Numbered from the stretch's first letter, positions 27,118 through 36,921 are shown. The stretch is 47,465 bases of DNA from Rhodospirillales bacterium (GCA_008081395.1 VMCJ01000068.1:1-47465); one strand, 5' to 3'. Program-made: numbers and translations. Notes: a model not told the origin generated them from the letters alone.

Positions 27118-27338
27118 TATCGTCTCCACAAAACCTCTTAAAAGAATAATTTAAAAACGGTTTTATACACTCTCTAAATTAAGCTACGAGCTAGTTTTTA
27201 TGAGTATCATTAACAAGACAAAGACAGCGGCTTTGACTTTATTTCTAGCTTGATCAAAATTATAAATCCATTTTCTCACAGCGCTATTGTTAAATTCTGA
27301 GATAGTGTTCCGCTTAAATAAGAACGGGAAAAAGTTCA

Positions 27339-29027
27339 TTGTTTTTTAAGATTTTCCCTGTTCTTTTAATTTTCAATATCGCGATTGCATTGCCGTCAAT
27401 GGCAACCCCAATCCTCGATATCCTCTCTGGTGAAGATGCTGTTCGCTATAGAAAAATTTTTTCAACACAAGATAAAGGGCAATTCAAAAAAGCCGACCGA
27501 GAAATACGTCAACTTAGGAATAAGGTTCTTTTAGGCCACACTAAATTTCAGCGGCTCATGCACCCAACAGCCTATAGGTCTCGATATTCAGAACTTAGGG
27601 ATTGGCTGGAGAATTACAGAGATCACCCCGAGGCCTATCGGGTATTTAGTCTTGCAATGAAACGGAAACCTAAAAAGGCGAAAGATCCCAAAAAACCGGT
27701 ATTCGATCCTCGCAAAATTTCGGCATTGGTCACTGATAGCCCTGAAAATCCTGCTCTATTCACAGGTAGACAGAATGGCATCCAGAAAGAGATTAGAAAG
27801 TTAGTTCGCAGAGGAAAAAATAACCAAGCCGCCCGGCTCTTGAAGAGTAAAAAAACACAAAAAATTCTATCAAACATCCAGCAAGATATTCTCACCACCA
27901 GAGTGGCAATGGGATATTTCGTCAGCGGCAAAGATAAAACCGCCTATAAGCTAGCGGCATCAGCAGCCGCGCGTTCGGGCTTGAAGGTTGGACAATCTCA
28001 CTGGGTTGCAGGACTTGCAGCTTTTCGGTCAGGAGACATTGGAAATTCTTTAAAACATTTTGAAGCCAATGCTTTAGCGGAGGGCGCCACTTCCTGGACG
28101 GCAGCAGCTGGGGCGTTCTGGGCTGGGCGGGTTCATCAAGCGAACGATAATTCTAAAGCTGCAGAGCGATGGATGAAAATTGCAGCCCAACATGAACTTA
28201 CATTCTACGGACAATTAGCTCTCCAAGCGCTAGACCTACCCAATACTCTGGACTGGCAAATCTCGCAGGCCACTGATTCGGACATTGATAGTCTTTCCAA
28301 AATTAAGGCAGGCAAAAGAGCTCTCGCACTTTTACAGATTGGTGAAATCTGGCGTGCTGACCAGGAAATGCATCAAATTGTTGATAATGCAAACGAGAGA
28401 CTGCTGCGCATAATCCTCTCAGTAGCTATTACTTATCAGGCGCCCAGGACTGCCATTAAGGCGGCTAATCAAATCAAACTATCAGGTGGTAAATTTGTTC
28501 CTGCTGGTCTGTACCCTATTGCATCATGGAAGCCACCAATAGCTGAACACCTTGATCCAGCACTATTGAATGCCTTTATGCGTCAAGAATCTCTTTTTAA
28601 TCCTCGAGCTGTAAGCGCAGCAGGTGCTCGTGGACTTATGCAAGTTCTCCCAGCAACAGCAAACTATACAGTCGGAAAAAATAAGTTTGTTGGAGCTCGG
28701 CGCGACCAACTTTTTAACCCAGGTAACAACATCGCCATAGCAGCACAGTACATTCACTATCTAATGGAAAAGGAAGCCGTAAATAGCGGTCTTTTTGAAC
28801 TTGCAATTGCTTATAACGCCGGAATCGGCAATCTCAGGAGATGGCAAAAGTCAGTTAAGTCGAACGGCGACCCGCTGCTGTTTATTGAGGCAATACCATC
28901 AAGAGAAACACGGGTTTTCGTTGAAAAAGTCATGGCTAATTATTGGATCTATCGAGAGCAAATGGGGAAACACATGATGACCCGTTATGAGGTCCTCAAC
29001 AACCGTTGGCCAAGGTATGCAGAATAG
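27339..29027 (+). CDS. Soluble lytic murein transglycosylase (Slt family)
   Basis: Periplasmic enzyme of 562 aa that cleaves peptidoglycan glycan strands to 1,6-anhydro-muropeptides. Start appears to be TTG at 27339, giving a signal peptide of about 22 residues (FPVLLIFNIAIALPSMA). An alpha-helical superhelix region covers about 30-395. The catalytic domain begins near 405 with the Glu at 417 in AFMRQESLFNP, then AAGARGLMQVLPATA and AYNAGIGN, all standard SLT motifs. It is probably transcribed alone; a gap of 209 bases precedes it. Confidence 0.9.
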   Translation: MFFKIFPVLLIFNIAIALPSMATPILDILSGEDAVRYRKIFSTQDKGQFKKADREIRQLRNKVLLGHTKFQRLMHPTAYRSRYSELRDWLENYRDHPEAYRVFSLAMKRKPKKAKDPKKPVFDPRKISALVTDSPENPALFTGRQNGIQKEIRKLVRRGKNNQAARLLKSKKTQKILSNIQQDILTTRVAMGYFVSGKDKTAYKLAASAAARSGLKVGQSHWVAGLAAFRSGDIGNSLKHFEANALAEGATSWTAAAGAFWAGRVHQANDNSKAAERWMKIAAQHELTFYGQLALQALDLPNTLDWQISQATDSDIDSLSKIKAGKRALALLQIGEIWRADQEMHQIVDNANERLLRIILSVAITYQAPRTAIKAANQIKLSGGKFVPAGLYPIASWKPPIAEHLDPALLNAFMRQESLFNPRAVSAAGARGLMQVLPATANYTVGKNKFVGARRDQLFNPGNNIAIAAQYIHYLMEKEAVNSGLFELAIAYNAGIGNLRRWQKSVKSNGDPLLFIEAIPSRETRVFVEKVMANYWIYREQMGKHMMTRYEVLNNRWPRYAE

Positions 29028-29192
29028 AGAAAACGCCTCCAAAATGATCCATAAAGGTATGGCGCCTAATATTAAACAACTGAAGTTTTTGGGTGGAAAC
29101 GTCTTTATTGATCGGGACTTGCATACACAAAAAAACTAACCCACTTTTCATACCAAATATGATAGTCGAAAATTGGTAAAGGAAAGCGATCG

Positions 29193-29750
29193 ATGCCTGG
29201 CCTAGATCACGAGCGTCCATTTGTTCCGGTAAATATTGCTATCCTGACAGTCTCAGATACGCGCACCTTAGAGACTGATACCTCAGGTATGATTCTCGTG
29301 GAGCGAGCTGAAGCTGCTGGACATTTCGTCATCGATCGCAAAATTGTTATTGATGATGCAACCTTAATCGAAAGTCAGCTTCGAGAGTGGATCGCCGATA
29401 AGGAAGTGGATTGTGTCATTTCAACGGGTGGAACTGGTGTCACAGGAAGAGATGTGACACCGGAAGCTTTCGAGAAAATCTTTGAAAAACGTATTGATGG
29501 TTTTGGTGAAGCATTTCGCTGGATCAGTTTTCAAAAGATAGGCACATCAGCAATGCAATCTCGTGCAACTGCTGGAGTTGCTGGAGGGACTTATCTCTTT
29601 GCTTTGCCTGGATCTACGGGCGCCTGCAAAGATGGCTGGGATGAAATCCTTGCATACCAGCTGGATAATCGCTTCAGGCCATGTAACTTTGTAGAAATCA
29701 TGCCAAGACTAAAAGAAACAATTCCTCAGCGGGGAAGAAGTTCAGGATAA
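29193..29750 (+). CDS. moaB: Molybdenum cofactor biosynthesis protein MoaB
   Basis: MoaB/Mog-fold protein of 185 aa, involved in adenylylating molybdopterin before metal insertion. Landmarks are NIAILTVSDTRT, the STGGTGVTGRDVTPEA loop and the LFALPGSTGACKDGWDEIL segment. ATG at 29193 has AAGGAAAG about eight bases upstream. It stands alone, not in a mo-cofactor operon, but lies about 12 kb from the SoeA-like molybdoenzyme that needs such a cofactor. Confidence 0.9.
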   Translation: MPGLDHERPFVPVNIAILTVSDTRTLETDTSGMILVERAEAAGHFVIDRKIVIDDATLIESQLREWIADKEVDCVISTGGTGVTGRDVTPEAFEKIFEKRIDGFGEAFRWISFQKIGTSAMQSRATAGVAGGTYLFALPGSTGACKDGWDEILAYQLDNRFRPCNFVEIMPRLKETIPQRGRSSG

Positions 29751-29818
29751 TAATTGAATAAATTAGGATCTTTACAAAAAACTCCTACGTTATTTAGCTC
29801 CAAAAGAAGGGAATCATT

Positions 29819-30700
29819 ATGCCCAATGCCGTCGCCCCTGATGATGTTACACTTTATTACGAAGAGACCGGAGAAGGCCGGGCAATAATATTCGTCCACG
29901 AATTTGCAGGTGATATGCGAGCATGGGAACCGCAAATGCGCCATTTCGGCAGGCGATATCGTTGCGTTTCATACAATGCCCGAGGATATCCTCCATCGGA
30001 CGTGCCACCTGCTGGACAGTACAGTCAAGAGATAGCTCGCGATGATATTATCGCAGTCATGGATGCTGCTGGCATAGAGAAAGCCCATATAGTTGGCCTC
30101 TCCATGGGTGGGTTTGCAGCACTGCACTTTGGAATAACCCATGGCAACCGAGCTCATTCAATAACTGTAGCTGGGTGTGGCTATGGCGCAGAACCAGAAA
30201 AACGCGAGCAGTTCCGGGAAGAGACTGCGGCAACCGCTAAACTCATTGAGGAAGATGGAGCTCAAGCCTTTGCTGAAGCTTATTCCATGGGTCCGACGCG
30301 TGTACAGTTTTTAAACAAAAACCCAAGGGGATTCCAAGAATTCAAGGAGCAGCTGGCCGAGCATTCTACAGACGGGGCAGCTCGCACCATGCTTGGAGTT
30401 CAAAGAGAAAGACCAAGCCTTTTTGAGCTTCAAGAACAAATGGCCAAGATAACAACGCCAACGCTTGTTTTAACCGGCGACGAAGATTGGCCATGTCTTC
30501 TTCCAGGTATCATGATGAAGCAGGCTATCCCGACAGCTGCATTGGCAGTTATGCCGAACTGTGGGCACACAATAAATATTGAAGACCCTCAGGCCTTCAA
30601 TGCCATTGTCGACCGGTTCCTCGCTGAAGTTGACGCTGGCACTTGGCCAACACGTGATCCTCGCGCAATGGCCTCTTCAATTCTTGGACTGAAAAACTAG
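29819..30700 (+). CDS. Alpha/beta hydrolase
   Basis: Alpha/beta fold hydrolase of 293 aa. Oxyanion segment FVHEFAGDMRAWEPQ, nucleophile elbow GLSMGG near residues 95-100, acidic residue in TGDEDWP and His in CGHTINIEDP. The pattern resembles the 3-oxoadipate enol-lactonase/haloperoxidase-like group. AAGGGA stands seven bases before the ATG. The SDR gene follows 21 bases after the stop, suggesting a pair. Substrate unknown. Confidence 0.85.
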   Translation: MPNAVAPDDVTLYYEETGEGRAIIFVHEFAGDMRAWEPQMRHFGRRYRCVSYNARGYPPSDVPPAGQYSQEIARDDIIAVMDAAGIEKAHIVGLSMGGFAALHFGITHGNRAHSITVAGCGYGAEPEKREQFREETAATAKLIEEDGAQAFAEAYSMGPTRVQFLNKNPRGFQEFKEQLAEHSTDGAARTMLGVQRERPSLFELQEQMAKITTPTLVLTGDEDWPCLLPGIMMKQAIPTAALAVMPNCGHTINIEDPQAFNAIVDRFLAEVDAGTWPTRDPRAMASSILGLKN

Positions 30701-30721
30701 TCGGCACACGGAGTTTTTATC

Positions 30722-31492
30722 ATGGCAGGAATGCTTGAGGGAAAAGTATCACTTATTACTGGTGGCGCACGTGGTATTGGACGAGAGACGGCTCTGCTGT
30801 TTGCAGAAGAAGGTGCCAAAGTAGTTGTTTCAGATTTAAATTCTGAGGGCTCAGAGGAAACAGTTGCCCTTATAAATAAACAAGGAGGACAAGCCCTCAG
30901 CAAGCCATGTGACGTAACTAACACTGAAGCAGTAAATTCATTGGTAGATTTTACCATTAGCTCTTTTGGTAGGATTGATTGTGCCTTCAATAACGCCGGA
31001 ATAGCCCCTTATCAGATTGGTGCGCAGGGAAAGCGCACTGGAGATTGGCCAGAAGATTCTGTCGACAAGATGCTTGCTATTAACCTGAAGGGTGTTTGGG
31101 CTTGTATGGCAGCAGAATTGAGAGCCATGTCAGCTGCAGGTAATGGTGGATCAATCATAAATACAGCTTCAATTGCTGGTCTAGCTGGACTGGCTTTCAC
31201 ATCCATGTACGTAGCTGCAAAACATGGCGTTGTTGGCCTCACAAAAACGGCCGCTATTGAATACGCCCCAGATAATATCAGAGTGAATTCAGTATGCCCT
31301 GGCTACATAGAGACCGATATGACGAGAGAAACAATGGCACAACGTGGCGAGCAAGTGTTATCTCGCGTGCCAGCTAAACGAATGGGTCAGCCGCGGGAAA
31401 TTGCTGAGATGGTTTGCTGGCTAGCATCAGATAGAGCTTCATTTGTCACTGGGTCCAATTATAACGTAGATGGCGGTTTCGTCGCATCCTAG
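30722..31492 (+). CDS. Short-chain dehydrogenase/reductase
   Basis: Classical SDR of 256 aa: TGGARGIG at residues 13-20, D38 after the second beta strand favouring NAD, NNAG near 90-93, catalytic N121, S150, Y163 and K167 (YVAAK). The C-terminal NVDGGF is typical. ACGGAG lies eight bases before the ATG. It is paired with the upstream alpha/beta hydrolase. Similar SDRs are annotated as 3-oxoacyl reductase or glucose dehydrogenase, which does not fix the substrate. Confidence 0.87.
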   Translation: MAGMLEGKVSLITGGARGIGRETALLFAEEGAKVVVSDLNSEGSEETVALINKQGGQALSKPCDVTNTEAVNSLVDFTISSFGRIDCAFNNAGIAPYQIGAQGKRTGDWPEDSVDKMLAINLKGVWACMAAELRAMSAAGNGGSIINTASIAGLAGLAFTSMYVAAKHGVVGLTKTAAIEYAPDNIRVNSVCPGYIETDMTRETMAQRGEQVLSRVPAKRMGQPREIAEMVCWLASDRASFVTGSNYNVDGGFVAS

Positions 31493-31548
31493 GGCATTAA
31501 TTTTAATCCTAAATATTCGATCATAGCTCTTTCAAGGATCCAGATTAA

Positions 31549-32139
31549 ATGGATGGCATGATCAAAGAAAATCCTCACGCCTTATTCGAAGAATGGTTAT
31601 CTGAGGCGGAAGCAAACGAACTAAATGACCCTACGGCCATGGCGCTTGCAACGGCTGACCCAGAAGGTCAACCATCTGTTCGCATGGTTCTCCTAAAAGG
31701 TCATGATGAGCGAGGCTTTGTTTTTTATACCAATTTAGGCAGCAGAAAAGCATCAGAGATAACTGAAAATCCAAATGTTGCCCTCCTTTTTCATTGGAAA
31801 TCTCTTCGTCGGCAAGTTCGAGTAGAGGGACCGCTCAGACAAGTAACCGATGCCGAGGCTGATGCATATTTTGCTTCTAGAGCACGCCTAAGCCGAATTG
31901 GAGCTTGGGCATCTGACCAATCGCAACCTTTGGAAAGTCGTGCTGTTTTGGAAGCTAGAGTTGCTGAGGTGGAAAAACGTTTCGAAGGACAAGATCCTCC
32001 CCGCCCAAAAGATTGGTCGGGCTTCCGTGTACAGCCAAGGCGAATAGAATTTTGGCAGGACGGTGCCTTCAGGCTCCACGATCGTATCGTCTACTACTTT
32101 GAGGACGACCACTGGCGCACACAGAGACTGTTTCCCTGA
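31549..32139 (+). CDS. pdxH: Pyridoxamine 5-prime-phosphate oxidase
   Basis: FMN enzyme of 196 aa that oxidises pyridoxine or pyridoxamine phosphate to PLP. Conserved stretches: [48 protein letters not shown] and the C-terminal [14 protein letters not shown] plus W-x-x-x-R-L-F-P, the exact family ending. AAGGA lies upstream of the ATG; a second ATG nine bases later is possible. It supplies PLP, needed by the threonine aldolase-like and serine palmitoyltransferase enzymes of this window. Confidence 0.95.
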   Translation: MDGMIKENPHALFEEWLSEAEANELNDPTAMALATADPEGQPSVRMVLLKGHDERGFVFYTNLGSRKASEITENPNVALLFHWKSLRRQVRVEGPLRQVTDAEADAYFASRARLSRIGAWASDQSQPLESRAVLEARVAEVEKRFEGQDPPRPKDWSGFRVQPRRIEFWQDGAFRLHDRIVYYFEDDHWRTQRLFP

Positions 32140-32228
32140 TGCCAGCGCCTCTAATAACTACTCTGTCAATTTAAATAAAAATCCTCCATTATCCCTCTCC
32201 AGATCCATGCTCTTCGGCGGAGGTGAAA

Positions 32229-33092
32229 ATGACCTATGCGTCTATCCTAGCACCATTGAGTGATGCAAAAGTTGGAAGTTCCGCAATAGACGCGGCTCTG
32301 CTAATTGCAAAAAAATTCTCAGCCCACCTCGATGTTTTACATGTAACAACTGACCCCAGGCAGATCATTCCCTATGTTGGAGAGGGACTGTCTGGCTCCC
32401 TGGTTGATGAGGTAGTTTCAGCTGCCGCGACAGATAGTGGAAAACGGCAATTAGCTGCACAAGAACTTTTCAACTCCAAAACTAAATCCAGTGGTGTTCC
32501 TGTTGTTGAAATTCCTTCCGCTGGCTTAAGCGTAGCGTGGCGGGAGGACAATGGACGCGATGATGAAAGAGCTGCAGTTTGGGCTCGAACAGCAGATTTA
32601 GCAGTCACCCCAAGACCTCAAGCCAATGCCGAAGCCTCAACAACTGCTATGTTCGAGGCATTGGTTTTTGAAGGTGGCCTACCTGTTGTGCTCGCTCCCC
32701 CTCAAACTCCAACTTCGGTAGGAGAACGGATTCTAATTGGATGGAATGGTGGCGCAGAATGTGCCCGCGCCATTGCTTCAGCAATGCCCTTTTTAGAAAC
32801 CGCCTCAGCTGTAAAAATAGTATCAATGCAAGGCTGGCTTGACGGTGTAGCGAGCCTAAAAAAAGTTCAAGAACGTTTAGCTTGGCGTAATATTTCGTCA
32901 GAATGTGAAGAGCTGCCAGGAGATTCTCCAATCGAGATTGGAGAAAATCTACTCAGTGCGGCGGGTAATTTCGGGGCTGATCTTGTTGTGATGGGCGCCT
33001 ATACACAAAGTAGAATCAGACAAATGATCCTTGGAGGTGTGACACGGCACGCTGTCTCTAATGCACAGTGTTGTCTATTTTTGGAACGTTAA
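32229..33092 (+). CDS. Universal stress protein, tandem-domain type
   Basis: Usp-family protein of 287 aa with two Usp-like halves. The C-terminal half keeps the nucleotide-binding pattern, G-A-Y-T-Q-S-R-I-R-Q-M-I-L-G-G-V-T; the first half is degenerate. Start is ATG at 32229 because GGAGGTG sits four bases before it; a GTG at 32223 lies inside that ribosome site. Its 3-prime end overlaps the convergent MFS gene by 18 bases. General stress role only. Confidence 0.85.
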   Translation: MTYASILAPLSDAKVGSSAIDAALLIAKKFSAHLDVLHVTTDPRQIIPYVGEGLSGSLVDEVVSAAATDSGKRQLAAQELFNSKTKSSGVPVVEIPSAGLSVAWREDNGRDDERAAVWARTADLAVTPRPQANAEASTTAMFEALVFEGGLPVVLAPPQTPTSVGERILIGWNGGAECARAIASAMPFLETASAVKIVSMQGWLDGVASLKKVQERLAWRNISSECEELPGDSPIEIGENLLSAAGNFGADLVVMGAYTQSRIRQMILGGVTRHAVSNAQCCLFLER

Positions 33093-34307
33093 TGACCGTA
33101 GCAACGGCCATGCGTGCCATATAGCCAAGCCAAGACTGAATGACGCTAAAACCGATATGATAGAAATCCCACGCAATTGGTCGCGTAAATCAACTCCAGC
33201 ATCTATTAAATAACCTGTTACCAGAGGGCCTAACGCGGTTGCAAAAACCATAATAGCCGTCGCCATTGATCTAATTGAGCCAAGATATTTGGTTCCATAA
33301 ATCTCAGGCCAGTATGCGCCACCTACTGCGGCTATCACGCCCGTAGAGAGTCCAACGAGCGCCATACCTACCGCTGCCCCATCAAGTCCACTTGCATTTG
33401 CGATCAAAGCATAACCGGCAGCAGCTGGAAGCAACATGACCGGCAAAATTCGGGCCACCCCAAAACGATCTATCGCACCACCAGCCACCCATAGACCAAA
33501 AATATTTGCCATAGTCATTACAGCAAAAAGACTAGCAAAACCTGTGTGGCTCCAGCCTTTGATTTCTGATAGGTGGACCTGTTGAAATGCTAAGGCAGTC
33601 GAAAAAATTGGCTGAGCAAGAAAGCCTGGAAATGTAGCCCAAAAGAGCCAATGTTGAAGCACCTGTTTCCGCTTCCAGTGCTTATTTAGTATGCCAGTGC
33701 CGCCTGGCTCCAAGGCAATTTGTTGTGGCTGACGCTCATGTTTCAACAAAAATATCAAAGGCATCAAAGCTATGAGCGGAAAGAGAGATGCAAATAGCCA
33801 TGCTGAACGCCAACTACTAATAGACATCACCATTACAAAAGCTGCAGGGAATAGGGCCTGGCCGAGCGAGTGCCCAAGAAATACTACCGAAATTGCACGC
33901 CCTCTATTTGCACGGAACCACCTCCCAACAGCCACCGCTGGAATATGCGTCAGCATTCCCTGACCAAAAAAGCGAAGACCACAAATGATAACTGGCAAAA
34001 GCCAAGCAGCGTTAGAAACTGCCATGGCACAGCACATTCCAGCTAGTCCGACTATCACAAAAGCTGCGAGTTTCCGAACTTTCATACGATCTGCCAACGG
34101 TCCAACCATTATCATTATGGCGGCTGAAGCCAACGTACCAATGGTGTACGCATTACCCCAATCACTGTGGGATAGATTAAATTCTGCACGAATTTCGCCG
34201 GCAAATATGGAAATAAAAAATGTTTGGCCAAAAGATGAACTTAAGGTCATCAAAACGCCTGCACCAAGCCAGGTACTATTTGCAGTTAAAAATTTTAAGA
34301 TCGGCAT
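33075..34307 (-). CDS. MFS transporter
   Basis: Major facilitator of 410 aa with 12 predicted helices. The loop between helices 2 and 3 is GPLADRMKVRKLA and the fourth helix begins RFFGQGMLTH, a match to the same monocarboxylate/OFA-like branch as the carrier at 13789. It lies 171 bases downstream of the serine palmitoyltransferase gene on the same strand, behind a hairpin and a promoter candidate, so it is probably a separate unit. Substrate unknown. Confidence 0.82.
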   Translation of the reverse strand: MPILKFLTANSTWLGAGVLMTLSSSFGQTFFISIFAGEIRAEFNLSHSDWGNAYTIGTLASAAIMIMVGPLADRMKVRKLAAFVIVGLAGMCCAMAVSNAAWLLPVIICGLRFFGQGMLTHIPAVAVGRWFRANRGRAISVVFLGHSLGQALFPAAFVMVMSISSWRSAWLFASLFPLIALMPLIFLLKHERQPQQIALEPGGTGILNKHWKRKQVLQHWLFWATFPGFLAQPIFSTALAFQQVHLSEIKGWSHTGFASLFAVMTMANIFGLWVAGGAIDRFGVARILPVMLLPAAAGYALIANASGLDGAAVGMALVGLSTGVIAAVGGAYWPEIYGTKYLGSIRSMATAIMVFATALGPLVTGYLIDAGVDLRDQLRGISIISVLASFSLGLAIWHAWPLLRSLTFQK

Positions 34308-34331
34308 GCACTAATTCTGTAAGTATAAAAA

Positions 34332-34361
34332 CTTATGCTGGCTGAATGATTGTTGCGTCAA
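34332..34361 (-). promoter_or_regulatory. Candidate promoter for the minus-strand MFS gene
   Basis: On the minus strand TTGACG (34361-34356) and CATAAG (34337-34332) are 18 bases apart, just before the MFS start at 34307. A TATACT sequence a little nearer the start is an alternative -10 without a good -35. Confidence 0.35.
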
Positions 34362-34365
34362 AATA

Positions 34366-34381
34366 AAAGCACTTTTGCTTT
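34366..34381 (-). terminator. Probable terminator of the sphingolipid operon
   Basis: On the minus strand AAAGCA and TGCTTT form a six-base stem with a four-base loop, followed directly by TATTTT. The stem is short and AT-rich, but its place about 100 bases after the last sphingolipid gene and just before the MFS promoter fits a terminator. Confidence 0.4.
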
Positions 34382-34478
34382 GAGTTTGAGAAGCAATAAA
34401 AACAAAAGGATGCAGAAATACTAGAAATCGTTAACCACTCGTCAATTTCATCGCTGCTCTTATTTTTATCAGTCTGAG

Positions 34479-35660
34479 CTAGTCCAGTTGGGCCACTTTT
34501 GCAAAGCAGTCGACAATGAAGTCAATCTGCTCTGAAGTATGCGCTGCTGATACCGAGCACCTAAGCAAACTCTTGCTGTTTGGAGTTCCAGGAGGGATAG
34601 CAAGATTCACGTACACACCAGATTGCAGTAGGACGTTCCAAGCCTTTGCTGCGCGCATTGGATCTCCAAGATCAGCTGCAACAATGGGACTTGGGTCGGC
34701 CATCAATTCAAATCCTACCGATTTGAGGCCTGCGTGTAGCCGATGCGCGTTCTCCCAGAGATTCTTGCGTAAGCTAGGTCTGTCGGAGATTATCTTCAAA
34801 GCAGCCCTTGTCACCTCAATACTGGCTGCGGAAGAAGATGCTGTGAACATGTAAGCACGCGCAGCCACTCTAAGCAGATCAAAATCAGGATGATCGGAAA
34901 CAGCAAACCCACCTATCCCTGCAAGGCTTTTTGAAAAAGTCCCAACTAAAAAATCGGCTTCCTTCAGGACGCCACAGTCTTCTGCTACACCAAGCCCTTG
35001 TTTTCCAAAACCACCAAACGAGTGAGCCTCGTCAACCATGAGATATGCTTTATGTCGGTTCTTAACTTCAACAAATTCGTCAATAGGGGCTATATCACCA
35101 AACATGCTGTATAGGCCTTCGACAATTACGAGTTTGTTGGAATGGTTTGAATCTGAGCGACTTAAACGACGATCAAGAGAAGATGGATCGTTGTGGGCAA
35201 AGCGGATAATTTCAGCTCCCGAAAGCTGACAGGCGTCGTAAATGCTAGCGTGACAATCAGCATCAATGAATACCTGATCGCCCTTTTGGGCAAGGCCGGC
35301 CACGACAGATAAATTTGCTTGGTAGCCAGTAGTGAACACAAGCGCAGATGACATGCCGTAGTGAGCTGCCATTTCTTGCTCTAGCAAACGATGGGGACCA
35401 AAAGTCCCATTAGCTATGCGGGAACCAGTTGTTCCGGTGCCAAATTTTTCTAAAGCATTCTTTGCCGCTGAAATCACGGCTTCGTCAAACGTTAAACCAA
35501 GATAATTATTTGTTCCCGCCAGCACGATCTCTCGATCACCTATAAGACCAATCGTAGGTGATAATATATTGTCAAAAGCAACGCCGAATGGGTCACCACC
35601 ACCAGCTGTTAAAGCAGCGTATGCCTCTTTTAGAGGCTGAAATTTGTCGAATAGATCCAT
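34479..35660 (-). CDS. spt: Serine palmitoyltransferase (alpha-oxoamine synthase family)
   Basis: PLP enzyme of 393 aa that condenses serine with an acyl thioester to 3-ketosphinganine, the first step of sphingolipid synthesis. Catalytic landmarks are H137 (stacks on PLP), D210 and H213 in VDEAHSFGG, and the Schiff-base K244 in GTFSKSLAG. The D210 to K244 spacing of 34 residues equals that in the Sphingomonas enzyme. Sequence alone could also suggest 8-amino-7-oxononanoate or 2-amino-3-ketobutyrate ligase activity, but the adjacent ACP, CerR-like reductase and acyl-AMP ligase decide for sphingolipids. It starts six bases after the ACP stop. Confidence 0.88.
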   Translation of the reverse strand: MDLFDKFQPLKEAYAALTAGGGDPFGVAFDNILSPTIGLIGDREIVLAGTNNYLGLTFDEAVISAAKNALEKFGTGTTGSRIANGTFGPHRLLEQEMAAHYGMSSALVFTTGYQANLSVVAGLAQKGDQVFIDADCHASIYDACQLSGAEIIRFAHNDPSSLDRRLSRSDSNHSNKLVIVEGLYSMFGDIAPIDEFVEVKNRHKAYLMVDEAHSFGGFGKQGLGVAEDCGVLKEADFLVGTFSKSLAGIGGFAVSDHPDFDLLRVAARAYMFTASSSAASIEVTRAALKIISDRPSLRKNLWENAHRLHAGLKSVGFELMADPSPIVAADLGDPMRAAKAWNVLLQSGVYVNLAIPPGTPNSKSLLRCSVSAAHTSEQIDFIVDCFAKVAQLD

Positions 35661-35666
35661 TTCGGT

Positions 35667-35915
35667 TCAATCTACGCGAGCTTTTGCAACAACTTGGGCG
35701 AATTGTCCTACGGTACTAACTTCGCTGAGTAGATTAATAGGAATTGAAATATCGTACTTGTCCTCTACCATTAAGACAAAATCCATAACTGCTACTGAAT
35801 CAACATTAAGATCAGCGTTAAAATCAGTATCTGCCGTAATTTCAATGCCAGCTTTATTGAGTCCAGAGAGCATCTCGCTTATTTCAGAAATTAGCTTCTG
35901 ATCAACTTCACTCAT
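35667..35915 (-). CDS. Acyl carrier protein dedicated to sphingolipid synthesis
   Basis: ACP of 82 aa. The phosphopantetheine attachment Ser is S40 in LNVDSVAVMDF, and the protein is acidic and helical as expected. GGGAG stands nine bases before the ATG. In the Caulobacter ceramide cluster an ACP occupies the same place, loaded by the acyl-ACP synthetase and used by serine palmitoyltransferase; this copy should do the same. It is distinct in context from the fatty-acid synthesis AcpP, which is not in the window. Confidence 0.9.
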   Translation of the reverse strand: MSEVDQKLISEISEMLSGLNKAGIEITADTDFNADLNVDSVAVMDFVLMVEDKYDISIPINLLSEVSTVGQFAQVVAKARVD

Positions 35916-35971
35916 TAACTAAACTCCCAAAACTTAGTCGGTTGCTAAATCACAAACCGCTGACAACGTCA

Positions 35972-36916
35972 CTAGTGAGCTCTATACCACTCAAGCGTTT
36001 TTCTGAAACCCATCTCTAATGAAGTATGGGGCTTCCAGTCGGGTAAACGCCGCGCCGGATTGACGCGCCAATCACCAAACATAATTTCGCGTGCTTTATC
36101 CCGTGTCAAAAAAGGCGTTGATAAACCGGTCACAGCAGCAAAGGACCCTAAAGTCCCTGCTATCGTCAAAATAGTGTTTGGTATGGATAACCGACTTACT
36201 CGACCTGTCGATATGCCTTTTGCCGCGCTAACTACTTCATTCCAAGTATATCCACCAGAACCATCATCTATTTCGAACACTGGACCAATTGAACTAGCAG
36301 CATCTAGAGTTGCCAGTGCAGCAGAAGCGGCATCCTGTACATAGATCATAGAAAATTTTGCATCACTTGGGCCAATGCAAGGGACTATTCCTTTAGCTAG
36401 AGCGCGGAAGAATGGTCTTGTTGCTAAGTCTGCGGGACCATAAATTGCTGGTGGGCGTAAAATAGCAAAAGACCGGCCAGCAAGCACTTTCGCAATTTCC
36501 GCTTCCGCTTCCGCTTTACTCTCAGCGTAAGGTGAAATTTGAGGAAGGTTAGCAGCAAGTGATGAAATCATAACGAATGGTAAATCTGGGTTTGCCAGTG
36601 CTCGCCACGCCCGAGCAGCTTTGGCTGAGCCATCTCTGTTTACTGAAAGAAAAGTGGATCTATTCTTCGCACGAACTACACCTGCGTTATGAACAAATGC
36701 ATCTGTTCCATCGGCAAGCCGCATTAGCGCATCTTGGTCGGCAAGATTTCCAACTATAAATTCGTCGAAATTAGGGGAAAGGGACTGGCTAGGGTCACGG
36801 ACGAAAGCCCGCACACGCCAACCATGGGCCTTTGCTTCACTTGCTATTTGCCCCCCAAGAAAACCCGTAGCGCCTGTCAGGGCTAAAAGAGGGGCTTTTG
36901 GTAGCGAACTAGCCAG
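35972..36916 (-). CDS. cerR: NAD(P)-dependent epimerase-type reductase, CerR-like, with a probable CTG start
   Basis: Extended-SDR protein, 314 aa if begun at CTG (36916). The dinucleotide motif TGATGFLGG is encoded upstream of the first ordinary start (GTG at 36814), so a GTG start would remove it. Between the in-frame stop (36931-36929) and that GTG no ATG, GTG or TTG exists; CTG at 36916 gives a proper first beta strand (PLLALTG). Later come the acceptor motif HNAGVV and the catalytic Tyr-Lys in YAESK. In Caulobacter, CerR reduces 3-oxo-ceramide. It begins five bases after the ligase stop. Confidence 0.8.
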   Translation of the reverse strand: MASSLPKAPLLALTGATGFLGGQIASEAKAHGWRVRAFVRDPSQSLSPNFDEFIVGNLADQDALMRLADGTDAFVHNAGVVRAKNRSTFLSVNRDGSAKAARAWRALANPDLPFVMISSLAANLPQISPYAESKAEAEAEIAKVLAGRSFAILRPPAIYGPADLATRPFFRALAKGIVPCIGPSDAKFSMIYVQDAASAALATLDAASSIGPVFEIDDGSGGYTWNEVVSAAKGISTGRVSRLSIPNTILTIAGTLGSFAAVTGLSTPFLTRDKAREIMFGDWRVNPARRLPDWKPHTSLEMGFRKTLEWYRAH

Positions 36917-36921
36917 CTTTT

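Noticed and set aside
29017-29139. Small plus-strand frame of 40 codons after the lytic transglycosylase
   Set aside because: It overlaps the upstream gene by 11 bases, has no clear ribosome site and no recognisable product; kept only as a remote possibility.
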